The notes under the pieces: generated by a model
Told to the model about the DNA's origin: nothing
What the model saw: only the letters and a program-made list of their open reading frames with translations
The model's database searches: none
Shown: in pieces, positions 8,191-15,063 of the stretch
Layout of the letters: each line of letters begins with the position of its first letter
Position numbering within the stretch: the stretch's first letter is position 1
From: CANHBY01 sp031376995
GTDB lineage: Bacteria > Pseudomonadota > Gammaproteobacteria > Burkholderiales > Burkholderiaceae_C
NCBI GenBank assembly: GCA_031376995.1
Contig: JANMEO010000036.1
Span: forward strand, 1-25,936
Direction of reading: 5' to 3'
Length of the DNA stretch: 25,936 nt
Made by a program: the position numbers and the translations under genes

Positions 8191-8676
8191 TTAGCCGTTG
8201 ATTTTGGCCAGGGTTGCTTTGTAGTGGTTGGCGTGGCGCTCTTCGACCTTGGCCAAGGCCGCAAAACGCTTGCTGGCTTTGTCCAGCACCCCCTTGAACA
8301 TCTCGGCATGGGCTTTGGACTCGGTGATTTGAGACTCCATTTCGTGTGCCGCAGCAGCGTTGCCTTCGACCAAAGCGGCATGTTGAAACTGGGGGTACAT
8401 CTCGGTGTACTCATAGGTCTCGCCCTCAATGGCCAGCTGCAGGGCCTTGACAGGGCTCATGAGGGCTGCTGGAAAAAGCAAGTCTGCATGGCTAAACGCA
8501 TGCAAAATTTCTTGCTCAGCTGTGTCTTCAAACACTTTCGCGGTGGCTTCGTCGCCCATCGCGCGGCAAAGCTTGGCAAAATAGCGATATTTGATGTGTG
8601 CCATAGACTCACCCGCAAAGGCCGCCTCCAGGTTTTGAATGGTGATTGACCTGGCGTCGTGAAAGGGGGTAGACAT
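8191..8676 (-). CDS. Rubrerythrin-family diiron protein without rubredoxin domain
   Basis: This 161-aa ferritin-like four-helix protein (ATG 8676, preceded by AGGAGCTCACG, a strong ribosome-binding site) belongs to the rubrerythrin family, which reduces hydrogen peroxide at a diiron site. Candidate ligands are Glu in NLEAAFAGESMAHIKY, the E-x-x-H of AEQEILHAF, and Glu/His in ESQITESKAHAEMF plus KVEERHANHY. Classical rubrerythrin has a C-terminal FeS4 domain of about 40 residues. That is missing here, but a free rubredoxin is encoded next. An upstream in-frame ATG (8748) lacks homology and was not used. Peroxide or oxygen stress control is likely but not shown. Confidence 0.92.
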   Translation of the reverse strand: MSTPFHDARSITIQNLEAAFAGESMAHIKYRYFAKLCRAMGDEATAKVFEDTAEQEILHAFSHADLLFPAALMSPVKALQLAIEGETYEYTEMYPQFQHAALVEGNAAAAHEMESQITESKAHAEMFKGVLDKASKRFAALAKVEERHANHYKATLAKING

Positions 8677-8800
8677 CGTGAGCTCCTGAATGGGGTTGAA
8701 GTAAGACGATGGTATGTGGCGTTGCGTCATTTTAAAAGCCAATCGCATTAATGCTGGCGATAGCTAAAATCAAACGCAACCCAATCGTTGACTTAGGGGG

Positions 8801-9802
8801 CTATGACACAGACGATGCCGTCACGCCCAGCGTCCAAGCTAGAAGGGTAAAGCTCACAAACGCCAGCACGGTGCTGGCCATCACGATGCGTGCAATGCGG
8901 CCGTTGTCAGCGTTGTAGCGTTCAGCGAGCAGTGAGACGTTGCTGGCGCTGGGCAAGGCAGCTACCAAAATCAACACCACCTTGGCTTCAGTGGACACGG
9001 CAAACTCCATTGAATCGGCCATCGTGAGCACCCCCCACACCAACGCTGGGTGAACCAACAGTTTGATGAGCGCCACAGGCAAGTAGCGCTTCACTGGCGT
9101 GTGTGTGTGCACGTGTTGGCCTGCACGCCACAGCACGGCACCGATGGTGAACAGGGCCACGGGTGAGGCTGAGTTGGCCAGCATATCAACCACTTGCTTA
9201 AAGGGGCCCGGCAGGGAGCTACCGCTGGCCACCATCAGGCCCCCAGCCAGAATGGCCCAGGGCAGCGGGTTGCGCAAGGGGCCCTTAAGCGCACGCCAAG
9301 CCACTTCGTGCCACGATGGCTTGACGTGGTATGAGCCTTGAGGCGAGCATTGCGCCAAGCCGATGCAAACAGTACTGGTCAGCAGTAAGTCCACCAAGAT
9401 GGTGCTCATCACGGGCCCGCTAGAGTGCTCGCCCACCAGCGCCATCAGCAAGGGCACACCCATGAACCCCGTGTTTGGAAAAGCCGCTACCAAGGCACCA
9501 AATGCGGCATCTTTCATGTCCACACCCTTTGATGACGGTCCCAGTCGCAGGGTCAAGATGATGGTGAGCACAATCATCAGCATTGCACACACCGCATAAA
9601 TTGCAACTAAGCGCAGGTCAACGAGACTGCCAAAGGGCTTGCTTGCCCCAAGGTTAAAGAGCAAGCAGGGCAGGGCAAAAAAAAGGACAAAGCCATTCAG
9701 GCCTGGGATGGCGGCTTCAGGTAAAACACGGTAATGGGCCGCCAAATAACCGCAAAGAACCAGGGCAAAAAAAGGCAGGGCGACAATGGCAATGTGTTGC
9801 AT
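8801..9802 (-). CDS. AEC-family transporter (auxin efflux carrier/malonate-type permease)
   Basis: This 333-aa inner-membrane protein starts at ATG 9802 (MQHIAIVALPFFALVLCGYLA). It has about ten hydrophobic helices in two halves separated by a more polar centre (roughly residues 160-190). Motifs typical of AEC permeases are visible: FFALPCLLFNLG in helix 2, AAFPNTGFMGVPLL in helix 4, and ALPSASNVSLLAERYN near the C terminus. Substrates in this family include malonate, malate and other organic anions; the substrate here cannot be told from the sequence. It is transcribed divergently from uspA. The 124 bp to the rubrerythrin gene leave room for a separate promoter. Confidence 0.88.
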   Translation of the reverse strand: MQHIAIVALPFFALVLCGYLAAHYRVLPEAAIPGLNGFVLFFALPCLLFNLGASKPFGSLVDLRLVAIYAVCAMLMIVLTIILTLRLGPSSKGVDMKDAAFGALVAAFPNTGFMGVPLLMALVGEHSSGPVMSTILVDLLLTSTVCIGLAQCSPQGSYHVKPSWHEVAWRALKGPLRNPLPWAILAGGLMVASGSSLPGPFKQVVDMLANSASPVALFTIGAVLWRAGQHVHTHTPVKRYLPVALIKLLVHPALVWGVLTMADSMEFAVSTEAKVVLILVAALPSASNVSLLAERYNADNGRIARIVMASTVLAFVSFTLLAWTLGVTASSVS

Positions 9803-9958
9803 GACGACAAAAAAAGCTGGCCCAATTTGGCAGCCCCACAGTATCCGACTTTCTGCGGCTCGGGCACTTCGTCGGATGATCAAGTGGTGAAGTCCACATC
9901 CAACAAGCCCTATGATCTGAGTTCTAGTACCCCGTCCCAGTGCTTTTGCCAAGCACGA

Positions 9959-9972
9959 CTGATTTGTATCAA
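9959..9972 (+). promoter_or_regulatory. FNR/Anr-type binding site upstream of uspA
   Basis: The site CTGATTTGTATCAA matches the FNR/Anr consensus TTGAT-N4-ATCAA at 9 of 10 positions. Its centre (9965.5) lies 41.5 bp upstream of a position (about 10007) that has a -10-like hexamer TACCAT at 9995-10000. That is the exact geometry of a class II FNR-activated promoter. The downstream gene is uspA, a class of gene known to be induced by Anr/FNR in proteobacteria. A perfect 6-bp stem-loop (arms 9940-9945 and 9951-9956) lies just upstream. Confidence 0.6.
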
Positions 9973-10031
9973 ATTGCAGCGAGTGTGTGGCGTTTACCAT
10001 GCGCTTTGTAACCTAACCAGCAGAGGGCTCC

Positions 10032-10472
10032 ATGTTCAAACATATTCTCCTGGCAACCGATGGCTCCGCAATTGCCGAGCGTGCTGCCGCATTTGCAGTG
10101 GATCTGGCCCGGGTTCATGGTGCCAAATTGACTGCGCTTTATGTGGTGGATCCGTTCCCCTTTATCGGCATTGGCGAGTCCAACCCCTACGGCTTTCAGG
10201 CCTATATGTCTGCCGCACAGGAGTGTGCTGCCCAGGCCCATGCCCGGATCAAGACACTTAGCGAAACCGGGGGCGCTGCGGTGCAGGTTACGCCACTTAC
10301 TGTGGAAGATGCCGCAATCTATCGTGGCATTGTGGACGCTGCAAGGAGCGAGGGTGCTGATCTTGTTGTGGTGGGTTCGCATGGTCGCACCGGCCTTTCG
10401 CGGGTAGTGCTGGGCAGCGTGGCTGCCAGAGTGGTGGCTGAGGCGCCGGCGCCCGTTCTGGTTGTGCGTTAA
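10032..10472 (+). CDS. Universal stress protein A family protein
   Basis: This 146-aa single-domain cytoplasmic UspA-fold protein starts MFKHILLATDGS. The ATP-binding signature G-2x-G-9x-G-S/T is intact near the C terminus (GSHGRTG...VVLGS), followed by the closing strand APAPVLVVR. This points to the ATP-binding class rather than the non-binding UspA class. Such proteins support survival under oxygen limitation, starvation or membrane stress. The FNR/Anr-like box at 9959-9972 suggests induction at low oxygen. It is divergent from the AEC transporter gene, with 229 bp between the starts. Confidence 0.94.
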   Translation: MFKHILLATDGSAIAERAAAFAVDLARVHGAKLTALYVVDPFPFIGIGESNPYGFQAYMSAAQECAAQAHARIKTLSETGGAAVQVTPLTVEDAAIYRGIVDAARSEGADLVVVGSHGRTGLSRVVLGSVAARVVAEAPAPVLVVR

Positions 10473-10768
10473 GGACGACATCACGTCCCACTTCGGTCCC
10501 ATCAACCGATCACAAATCAACGCCGTCATCAGGCCGTTCATCGCCTGGTAAGGGGGCCATCATCGAGAGGCACCAGGTGCGTAGTGTTGAGGTGCAACAA
10601 CAAGGGCGTGTTCAGCGGCAGAAACAGCAGCCACGTTGGGCCGCGAAGATCGCATAATTCATATGCAATGAGTCAGACGGTTTTGTCGTATTCGTTGATC
10701 GCTTGGATTTGAACAATTGCCCGGCAACTCGGCATCTTCAGTTCCGATGGGTATAGACCTTTGGTTTA
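10473..10768. other. Intergenic region between uspA and rep
   Basis: These 296 bp hold no convincing gene. A weak stem (GGAC at 10473-10476, GTCC at 10485-10488) lies right after the uspA stop but has no T-run. The right end contains one copy of the dispersed motif (10730-10759), ending 10 bp before the rep start. There is no good sigma-70 promoter that I can pick with confidence; the AT-rich patch around 10650-10665 is the best place to look. Confidence 0.5.
10730..10759 (+). repeat. Dispersed motif, copy B
   Basis: CGGCATCTTCAGTTCCGATG begins at 10730, in the gap before rep. Copies B and C agree at 21 of 22 positions from CGG to GGG. Confidence 0.7.
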
Positions 10769-12856
10769 GTGGTGGGAGTTCTCATAAGTTCTTTTTCAGC
10801 ACCGGCGTCGCTCAATACGGCCCAAATGGAGGCGGTTCATTACCTGCAAGGGCCGTGCCTGGTGTTGGCGGGCGCTGGGTCTGGCAAAACGCGGGTGATC
10901 ACCCACAAAATCGCCCGGTTATTGTCAGCAGGCTATGCCCCGGGGCAAATCGCCGCAATCACCTTCACCAACAAAGCGGCTCAAGAAATGCGCGAGCGGG
11001 CCAAAGCTTTGGTGGGGCCCAAAGCTGCCAAAGATTTGGTAGTTAGCACCTTCCACTCATTGGGTGTGAGAATTTTGCGTCAAGAGGGCCACAGGCTGGG
11101 CTTGAAAGAACAATTCAGCATCTTAGATGCGGATGATGTCCTGGGTGTGCTCAAAGATGCTGGTGGAACCACGGACAATGCTCAAGCCCGCAGTTGGCAG
11201 TGGAAAATCAGCCTTTGGAAGAATCAAGGGCTTCAAAGCGATACGGCTTTGGCCCAGGCCTGTGAAGAAGATGATCGCGTGGCTGCTGTCGTCATGAAGC
11301 GGTATGAAGAGCGCTTAAATGCCTACCAGGCAGTTGACTTTGACGACTTGATTGGTTTGCCGCACCGCTTACTGCAAACCGATGCGCTGGCCCGCGCCAA
11401 CTGGCAAAACACCCTTCGCTATGTTCTGGTTGATGAGTACCAAGATACAAACTCTATTCAGTATGAGCTGCTGAAATCGATTGTGGGCGAGGCGGGGTTG
11501 TTCACTGCGGTGGGGGATGACGACCAGAGCATTTACGGCTGGCGGGGGGCAACCATCGATAATTTGCGCCGTTTACCCCAAGAGTATTCAAACCTCAAGG
11601 TCATTGCCTTGGAGCAAAACTACCGTTCAACTGGCAGCATTTTGCGGGCGGCCAATGCCGTGATCAGTCACAACCCCAAACTGTTTGACAAGAAACTTTG
11701 GAGTGAGCTGGGAGTTGGCGAGCCCGTGCGCGTTGTCGAGTGTGACAACGAAGAGCACGAGGCTGACCGTGCGGTGGCAAGAATTCAAGCCTTGCGCGCG
11801 CAGGGTGGCGAGGTGTTGCTCAAAGACTTTGCTGTTTTGTACCGCGCCAATCACCAAGCTCGCATGTTTGAAAAAGCCCTTCGAAAGGCCAATTTGCCCT
11901 ACAAAGTATCGGGTGGTCAAAGCTTCTTTGATCGCACTGAGATCAAAGACTTGTGTGCTTGGCTGCGTTTGCTGGTCAACAGCGACGACGACCCTGCATT
12001 TTTGCGTGCTGTGACAATTCCAAAGCGCGGTATCGGGCATCAAACCTTGGCCAGCCTGGGGGAGTTTTCAGGGCGCTGGAAGCTCAGCCTCTATGAATCA
12101 CTTTTTTCTGAAAGTCTGGCCGCTTTGCTGCCAGCGCGCAGCCTGGGTGGTTTACATGAATTTGGCCGCTATGTGAGCGACCTGGAGTACCGCGCGCGCC
12201 ATACCTCGGGCAGTGAAGATGCCAAGGCGTTGCTGATGGGCTGGCTCAAAGACATTGACTACGAGAAGCACCTGCACGAGGGCGAGGACAGCGAAAAACT
12301 TGCAGCAGCCCGCTGGTCCAACGTTCTTGACTTCATCGACTGGGTTGCCAAGCGTTGTGGCGGCGAGATCGAGAATGATGGCGGTCAGACCCTAGAGACC
12401 ACCCGAAAAACGGTGCTCGAGGTGGCGCAAACTATCTCCGTCATTATCAGTTTGGCTGAACGCGCGGCCGACCAAGATGTGATCACCCTCAGCACCCTAC
12501 ATGCCTCCAAGGGCTTAGAGTGGCCCCATGTGATTTTGGTCGGGGTCAATGAGGGTTTGTTGCCCTTTCGCAGCGAAGATGAAGAGATGACCTCGCAGCG
12601 GCTTGAGGAAGAGCGGCGCCTGATGTACGTGGGGATCACCCGAGCACGTCACACCTTGGCCGTGACCACCCTGCGCAGGCGAAAAAAAGGTCGTGATACG
12701 GTGGTTGGTGTACCCAGTCGCTTCATTGGCGAGATGAAGCTTCACGAGGCCCTCGCTCAAGAAGATCCCCGCGCCAAGCTCAAAGCCCTGCGCGATGCTG
12801 CCGCCCAACGCGTCCAAGCCGCACAGTCCCCCTCGTTGGGTTCGGGCTCGGGTTAG
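10769..12856 (+). CDS. rep: ATP-dependent DNA helicase, UvrD/Rep family (Rep-like)
   Basis: This 695-aa superfamily 1A 3'-5' helicase has all motifs in order: Q motif (SLNTAQMEAV), I/Walker A (LAGAGSGKTRVITHK), Ia (ITFTNKAAQEMRER), II (VDEYQDTNS), III (GDDDQSIYGWRGA), IV (LEQNYRSTGSIL), V (STLHASKGLEWPHVILVGVNEGLLP) and VI (EERRLMYVGITRARHTLAV). The length and TLHASKGLEWP point to Rep rather than UvrD. Rep removes proteins ahead of replication forks and helps restart. Tandem GTG codons at 10769 and 10772 are the only plausible starts that keep the Q motif, and neither has a clear ribosome-binding site. A dispersed-repeat copy sits immediately upstream. Confidence 0.92.
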   Translation: MVGVLISSFSAPASLNTAQMEAVHYLQGPCLVLAGAGSGKTRVITHKIARLLSAGYAPGQIAAITFTNKAAQEMRERAKALVGPKAAKDLVVSTFHSLGVRILRQEGHRLGLKEQFSILDADDVLGVLKDAGGTTDNAQARSWQWKISLWKNQGLQSDTALAQACEEDDRVAAVVMKRYEERLNAYQAVDFDDLIGLPHRLLQTDALARANWQNTLRYVLVDEYQDTNSIQYELLKSIVGEAGLFTAVGDDDQSIYGWRGATIDNLRRLPQEYSNLKVIALEQNYRSTGSILRAANAVISHNPKLFDKKLWSELGVGEPVRVVECDNEEHEADRAVARIQALRAQGGEVLLKDFAVLYRANHQARMFEKALRKANLPYKVSGGQSFFDRTEIKDLCAWLRLLVNSDDDPAFLRAVTIPKRGIGHQTLASLGEFSGRWKLSLYESLFSESLAALLPARSLGGLHEFGRYVSDLEYRARHTSGSEDAKALLMGWLKDIDYEKHLHEGEDSEKLAAARWSNVLDFIDWVAKRCGGEIENDGGQTLETTRKTVLEVAQTISVIISLAERAADQDVITLSTLHASKGLEWPHVILVGVNEGLLPFRSEDEEMTSQRLEEERRLMYVGITRARHTLAVTTLRRRKKGRDTVVGVPSRFIGEMKLHEALAQEDPRAKLKALRDAAAQRVQAAQSPSLGSGSG

Positions 12857-13078
12857 CTTCTTTGTGGTGCGATCCACACCTTATTTGACATCGGACGTGT
12901 CAGGCGGTAAAACGATCCGATATGGTTCTCACAAGTGCCCAACAAGGCTCAAATTTGACCTCGCGCGGTACTTCCATTACCCTTTCTCGTCCGACCAATC
13001 GGTTCATCCTTCAGTTTCACAGCTACTGAAGTTCGATGTCGGCTGTGGTGCGCACCTGAAACCATCCCATAAAGGATC
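12857..13078. other. Intergenic region upstream of the ParM-like gene
   Basis: These 222 bp show several symmetric elements that could be an operator or centromere-like site. There are two imperfect copies of TTTGACnTCGnnCG at 12884-12897 and 12954-12967. A 7-bp inverted pair TCGGACG/CGTCCGA lies at 12891-12897 and 12988-12994. A 7-bp stem-loop CTTCAGT...ACTGAAG has arms at 13009-13015 and 13025-13031. A regular array of iterons, as in plasmid parC sites, is not seen. Confidence 0.4.
12885..12913 (+). promoter_or_regulatory. Sigma-70-like promoter for the ParM/ParR-like genes
   Basis: A perfect -35 box TTGACA (12885-12890) is followed after 17 bp by TAAAAC (12908-12913), a 4/6 match to TATAAT. 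It lies about 165 bp upstream of the actin-like gene, which leaves a long leader containing the stem-loop at 13009-13031. Confidence 0.5.
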
Positions 13079-13081
13079 ATG

Positions 13082-14221
13082 ATGCCAACCCCTCAAGCTT
13101 CCTCCAAGTTACGTGAAGTCACTGCAAAGCAGTCTGCCTCGCAGCCTGTGGTCAGGGCCATTGATGTGGGATTTGGTTTAGTGAAGTTGAGCGTGCGTGA
13201 GCGCGACAGCGAGGTGCCTGGGGTGTCAGTGATCAAGTTTCCATCGATGGCTATACCTGCTGACGCCAGCGCGGTGCGCTCCTTGGGCACTCGGCGCCGC
13301 GACACTTTCGATGTCCCTGTCAATGGTGCCCTTTATGAAGTGGGTCTTGATGTCGGGCTGGCCCAGGCGGGCGGTAGCTTCGGTAGAGATGTGACTGATG
13401 AGTTTTACCGTGGCACCATCTACGAAGCATTGACCAAAGGTGCGCTGCGCTACATGGTCGAGGCAGGAGACTCACACATCGATGTCTTGGTGCTTGGTTT
13501 GCCTGTGAATCAATACAACGATGCCAAGCGCCGCGATTATTTGTGCGAGCACTACCAAGGCAGCATTGATGTCGGCGGGGGGAAAGTCGTTGTGATTGGT
13601 AAGGTCATTGTGCAGGCCCAGCCGATGGGTGGGTATGCTGCGCTGGACGATCACCTTGAAGAACTCAACGAGGTGATTGCCAAGACCGCTGGAGGGCTTA
13701 AGCCCTTGGCCAGCGGTGACGACCTTGACGATCTTTCTGTATTGATGGTGGACCCCGGTGAACACACCCTAGATTGGTTGTTGATTCAACAAGGATCCAT
13801 CAACCCACGCGCCAGCGGTGCGGCTTCCGATGCGGGTCGTCACCGCATTGTTCGTGCGGTTCAAGATGCTTTGGCTGCCGAAATCGGCCGCCCACTTGGG
13901 CCCGCGGTTGAGCCGCGAATTAATGAGGCTTTGCGCAAGCGCACCCCCGTCAAGCTGGCCGGTGTTGTCCATGACCTCATGCCGTTCGAGCCTGTGATCA
14001 TGAGCGTGGTGGAAGACTCGGTAAATCGCATGGTCGACGGCTTGCGTGATGCCCATGAAATCATTGATCTCATGGTGTTGGTCGGTGGGCACCCCGAGCG
14101 CTACCGTGATGTGCTGGCCAAGCGTTTTCCTGCGATACCTGTGTTTGTGATGCCAGAATCGTTGGCCGCCAACGTACGCGGCTTTCAGATGATTGGTGAA
14201 GCGTTTGGAGAGGGCCTATAG
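13082..14221 (+). CDS. Actin-like ATPase, ParM/StbA family
   Basis: This 379-aa protein shows the actin/Hsp70 ATPase signature: phosphate-1 loop AIDVGFGLVKLSV near residue 28, a second phosphate loop VDPGEHTLDWL near residue 225 (DxGxxTxD form), and an adenosine-loop-like MVLVGGHPERY near residue 330. Plasmid ParM/StbA proteins of this length polymerise and push plasmid copies apart. Of two adjacent ATGs (13079, 13082), the second has the better spacing from AAAGGA (13071-13076). A ParR/StbB-like gene follows after 127 bp. No plasmid replication gene is visible, and the flanks are chromosomal housekeeping genes, so the role here may be segregation of another element, or something new. Confidence 0.85.
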   Translation: MPTPQASSKLREVTAKQSASQPVVRAIDVGFGLVKLSVRERDSEVPGVSVIKFPSMAIPADASAVRSLGTRRRDTFDVPVNGALYEVGLDVGLAQAGGSFGRDVTDEFYRGTIYEALTKGALRYMVEAGDSHIDVLVLGLPVNQYNDAKRRDYLCEHYQGSIDVGGGKVVVIGKVIVQAQPMGGYAALDDHLEELNEVIAKTAGGLKPLASGDDLDDLSVLMVDPGEHTLDWLLIQQGSINPRASGAASDAGRHRIVRAVQDALAAEIGRPLGPAVEPRINEALRKRTPVKLAGVVHDLMPFEPVIMSVVEDSVNRMVDGLRDAHEIIDLMVLVGGHPERYRDVLAKRFPAIPVFVMPESLAANVRGFQMIGEAFGEGL

Positions 14222-14232
14222 CTCGCCGCGCT

Positions 14233-14268
14233 ATGATGATCCTCATCATCCACTGCGATTCCGAGTGG
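14233..14268. repeat. Two adjacent stem-loops between the ParM-like and ParR-like genes
   Basis: The first is a perfect 7-bp stem ATGATGA/TCATCAT (14233-14239 and 14243-14249) with a TCC loop. The second is CCACT/AGTGG (14250-14254 and 14264-14268). No T-run follows directly, so this is not a classic terminator. It may stabilise the upstream mRNA, lower expression of the second gene, or act as a protein-binding site. Confidence 0.55.
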
Positions 14269-14285
14269 CTAACGCCTTAGCAGTA

Positions 14286-14314
14286 CGGTATCTTCAGTTC
14301 CGATGGGTGCAACC
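14286..14314 (+). repeat. Dispersed motif, copy C
   Basis: CGGTATCTTCAGTTCCGATG begins at 14286 and continues GGGTGCAACC. It lies in the gap between the ParM-like and ParR-like genes. A T7 run (14327-14333) follows shortly after. Confidence 0.7.
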
Positions 14315-14348
14315 TCATTAGCGGCATTTTTTTATCAGACACCCAAGC

Positions 14349-15056
14349 ATGGCTATCCTTCGATTGCAATTTGAGCTTGACAGTGATATCTATCCTGAGC
14401 TCTACAAAGCCCTTTGTGCTGTGCGCAGTACTCAGGCACAAACTGAGCGCGTGCGGCAATTGGCAGCCAGCGGGCTGGTGTGGGAAAACGTGCGTATTTT
14501 CGGTGCTGCGGCGATTGGCCCTAACCCTGCAGGGTCAGATTTGGCTGACTCATCGGCGTATGCATGGCAGTCATCGGTTTCGACTCCGCCTACCGAGCGA
14601 AAAAGCAAAAGCAAACGGCCGGCTGAGGGCATTACGGCAAAATTGAGGCCCAAGCCATCGTCCGAGTTGCAGGGTAAATCCAGCGCCCCTAGGGGTGATT
14701 TTGTCGATCTGGCCATCAGCGTCACTCCCCATCATGAGCTCGTACCCTCAGATTTAGATGACAACAGCCATGAGGCGGCACTCAACCATGTTGAAGTTGA
14801 ACAATTTGCTCGAGAGTTGCCGGTGTTGCTGGATGTGGTTGCTAACGAAATTGAATCCAATGATGGGGCCTTCACACGAACGATGCCGGTTTACCCTGTC
14901 AGGCCGATGGTGCAGGCGGTGCCGACAGATGCCAATGAGCCGCAGCACATTGATCGCCAGATCGATGCCATTCAACTGGTGTCATTGGCTCAAAAGCCCG
15001 CAATGCGATCAAGGCTGATGCGCATGAAAGAGCGGGGGTTATTCAAGAATGGATGA
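14349..15056 (+). CDS. Probable ParR/StbB-like partner of the actin-like ATPase
   Basis: This 235-aa protein is not confidently recognised. The N-terminal ~45 residues (MAILRLQFELDSDIYPELYK, then TERVRQLAASGLVWENV) resemble the ribbon-helix-helix-like DNA-binding N terminus of StbB/ParR proteins. A basic Ser/Lys/Pro-rich linker follows (about 75-110, with TERKSKSKRP), then an acidic region and a C-terminal tail ending in a basic helix (AMRSRLMRMKERGLFKNG). ParR adaptors bind the centromere with the N terminus and the actin filament with the C terminus. Position downstream of the ParM-like gene supports the pairing. It ends 7 bp from the stop of the convergent orphan gene. Confidence 0.6.
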   Translation: MAILRLQFELDSDIYPELYKALCAVRSTQAQTERVRQLAASGLVWENVRIFGAAAIGPNPAGSDLADSSAYAWQSSVSTPPTERKSKSKRPAEGITAKLRPKPSSELQGKSSAPRGDFVDLAISVTPHHELVPSDLDDNSHEAALNHVEVEQFARELPVLLDVVANEIESNDGAFTRTMPVYPVRPMVQAVPTDANEPQHIDRQIDAIQLVSLAQKPAMRSRLMRMKERGLFKNG

Positions 15057-15063
15057 ACAGGCC

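Noticed and set aside
8742..8761. ATCGC-N10-GCGAT dyad upstream of the rubrerythrin gene
   Set aside because: The half-sites are short and match no regulator I know for peroxide response; it is too weak to annotate.
9969..10541. Open frame of 190 codons on the - strand opposite uspA
   Set aside because: It is antisense to a clear UspA family gene, has low-quality composition and no motif.
12857..13078. Plasmid-type parC iteron array
   Set aside because: Only scattered imperfect repeats are present, with no regular array. They are kept as a weak candidate only.
14686..14695. CCCCTAGGGG palindrome in the ParR-like gene
   Set aside because: It is only 10 bp, lies inside coding sequence and is isolated; chance is enough.
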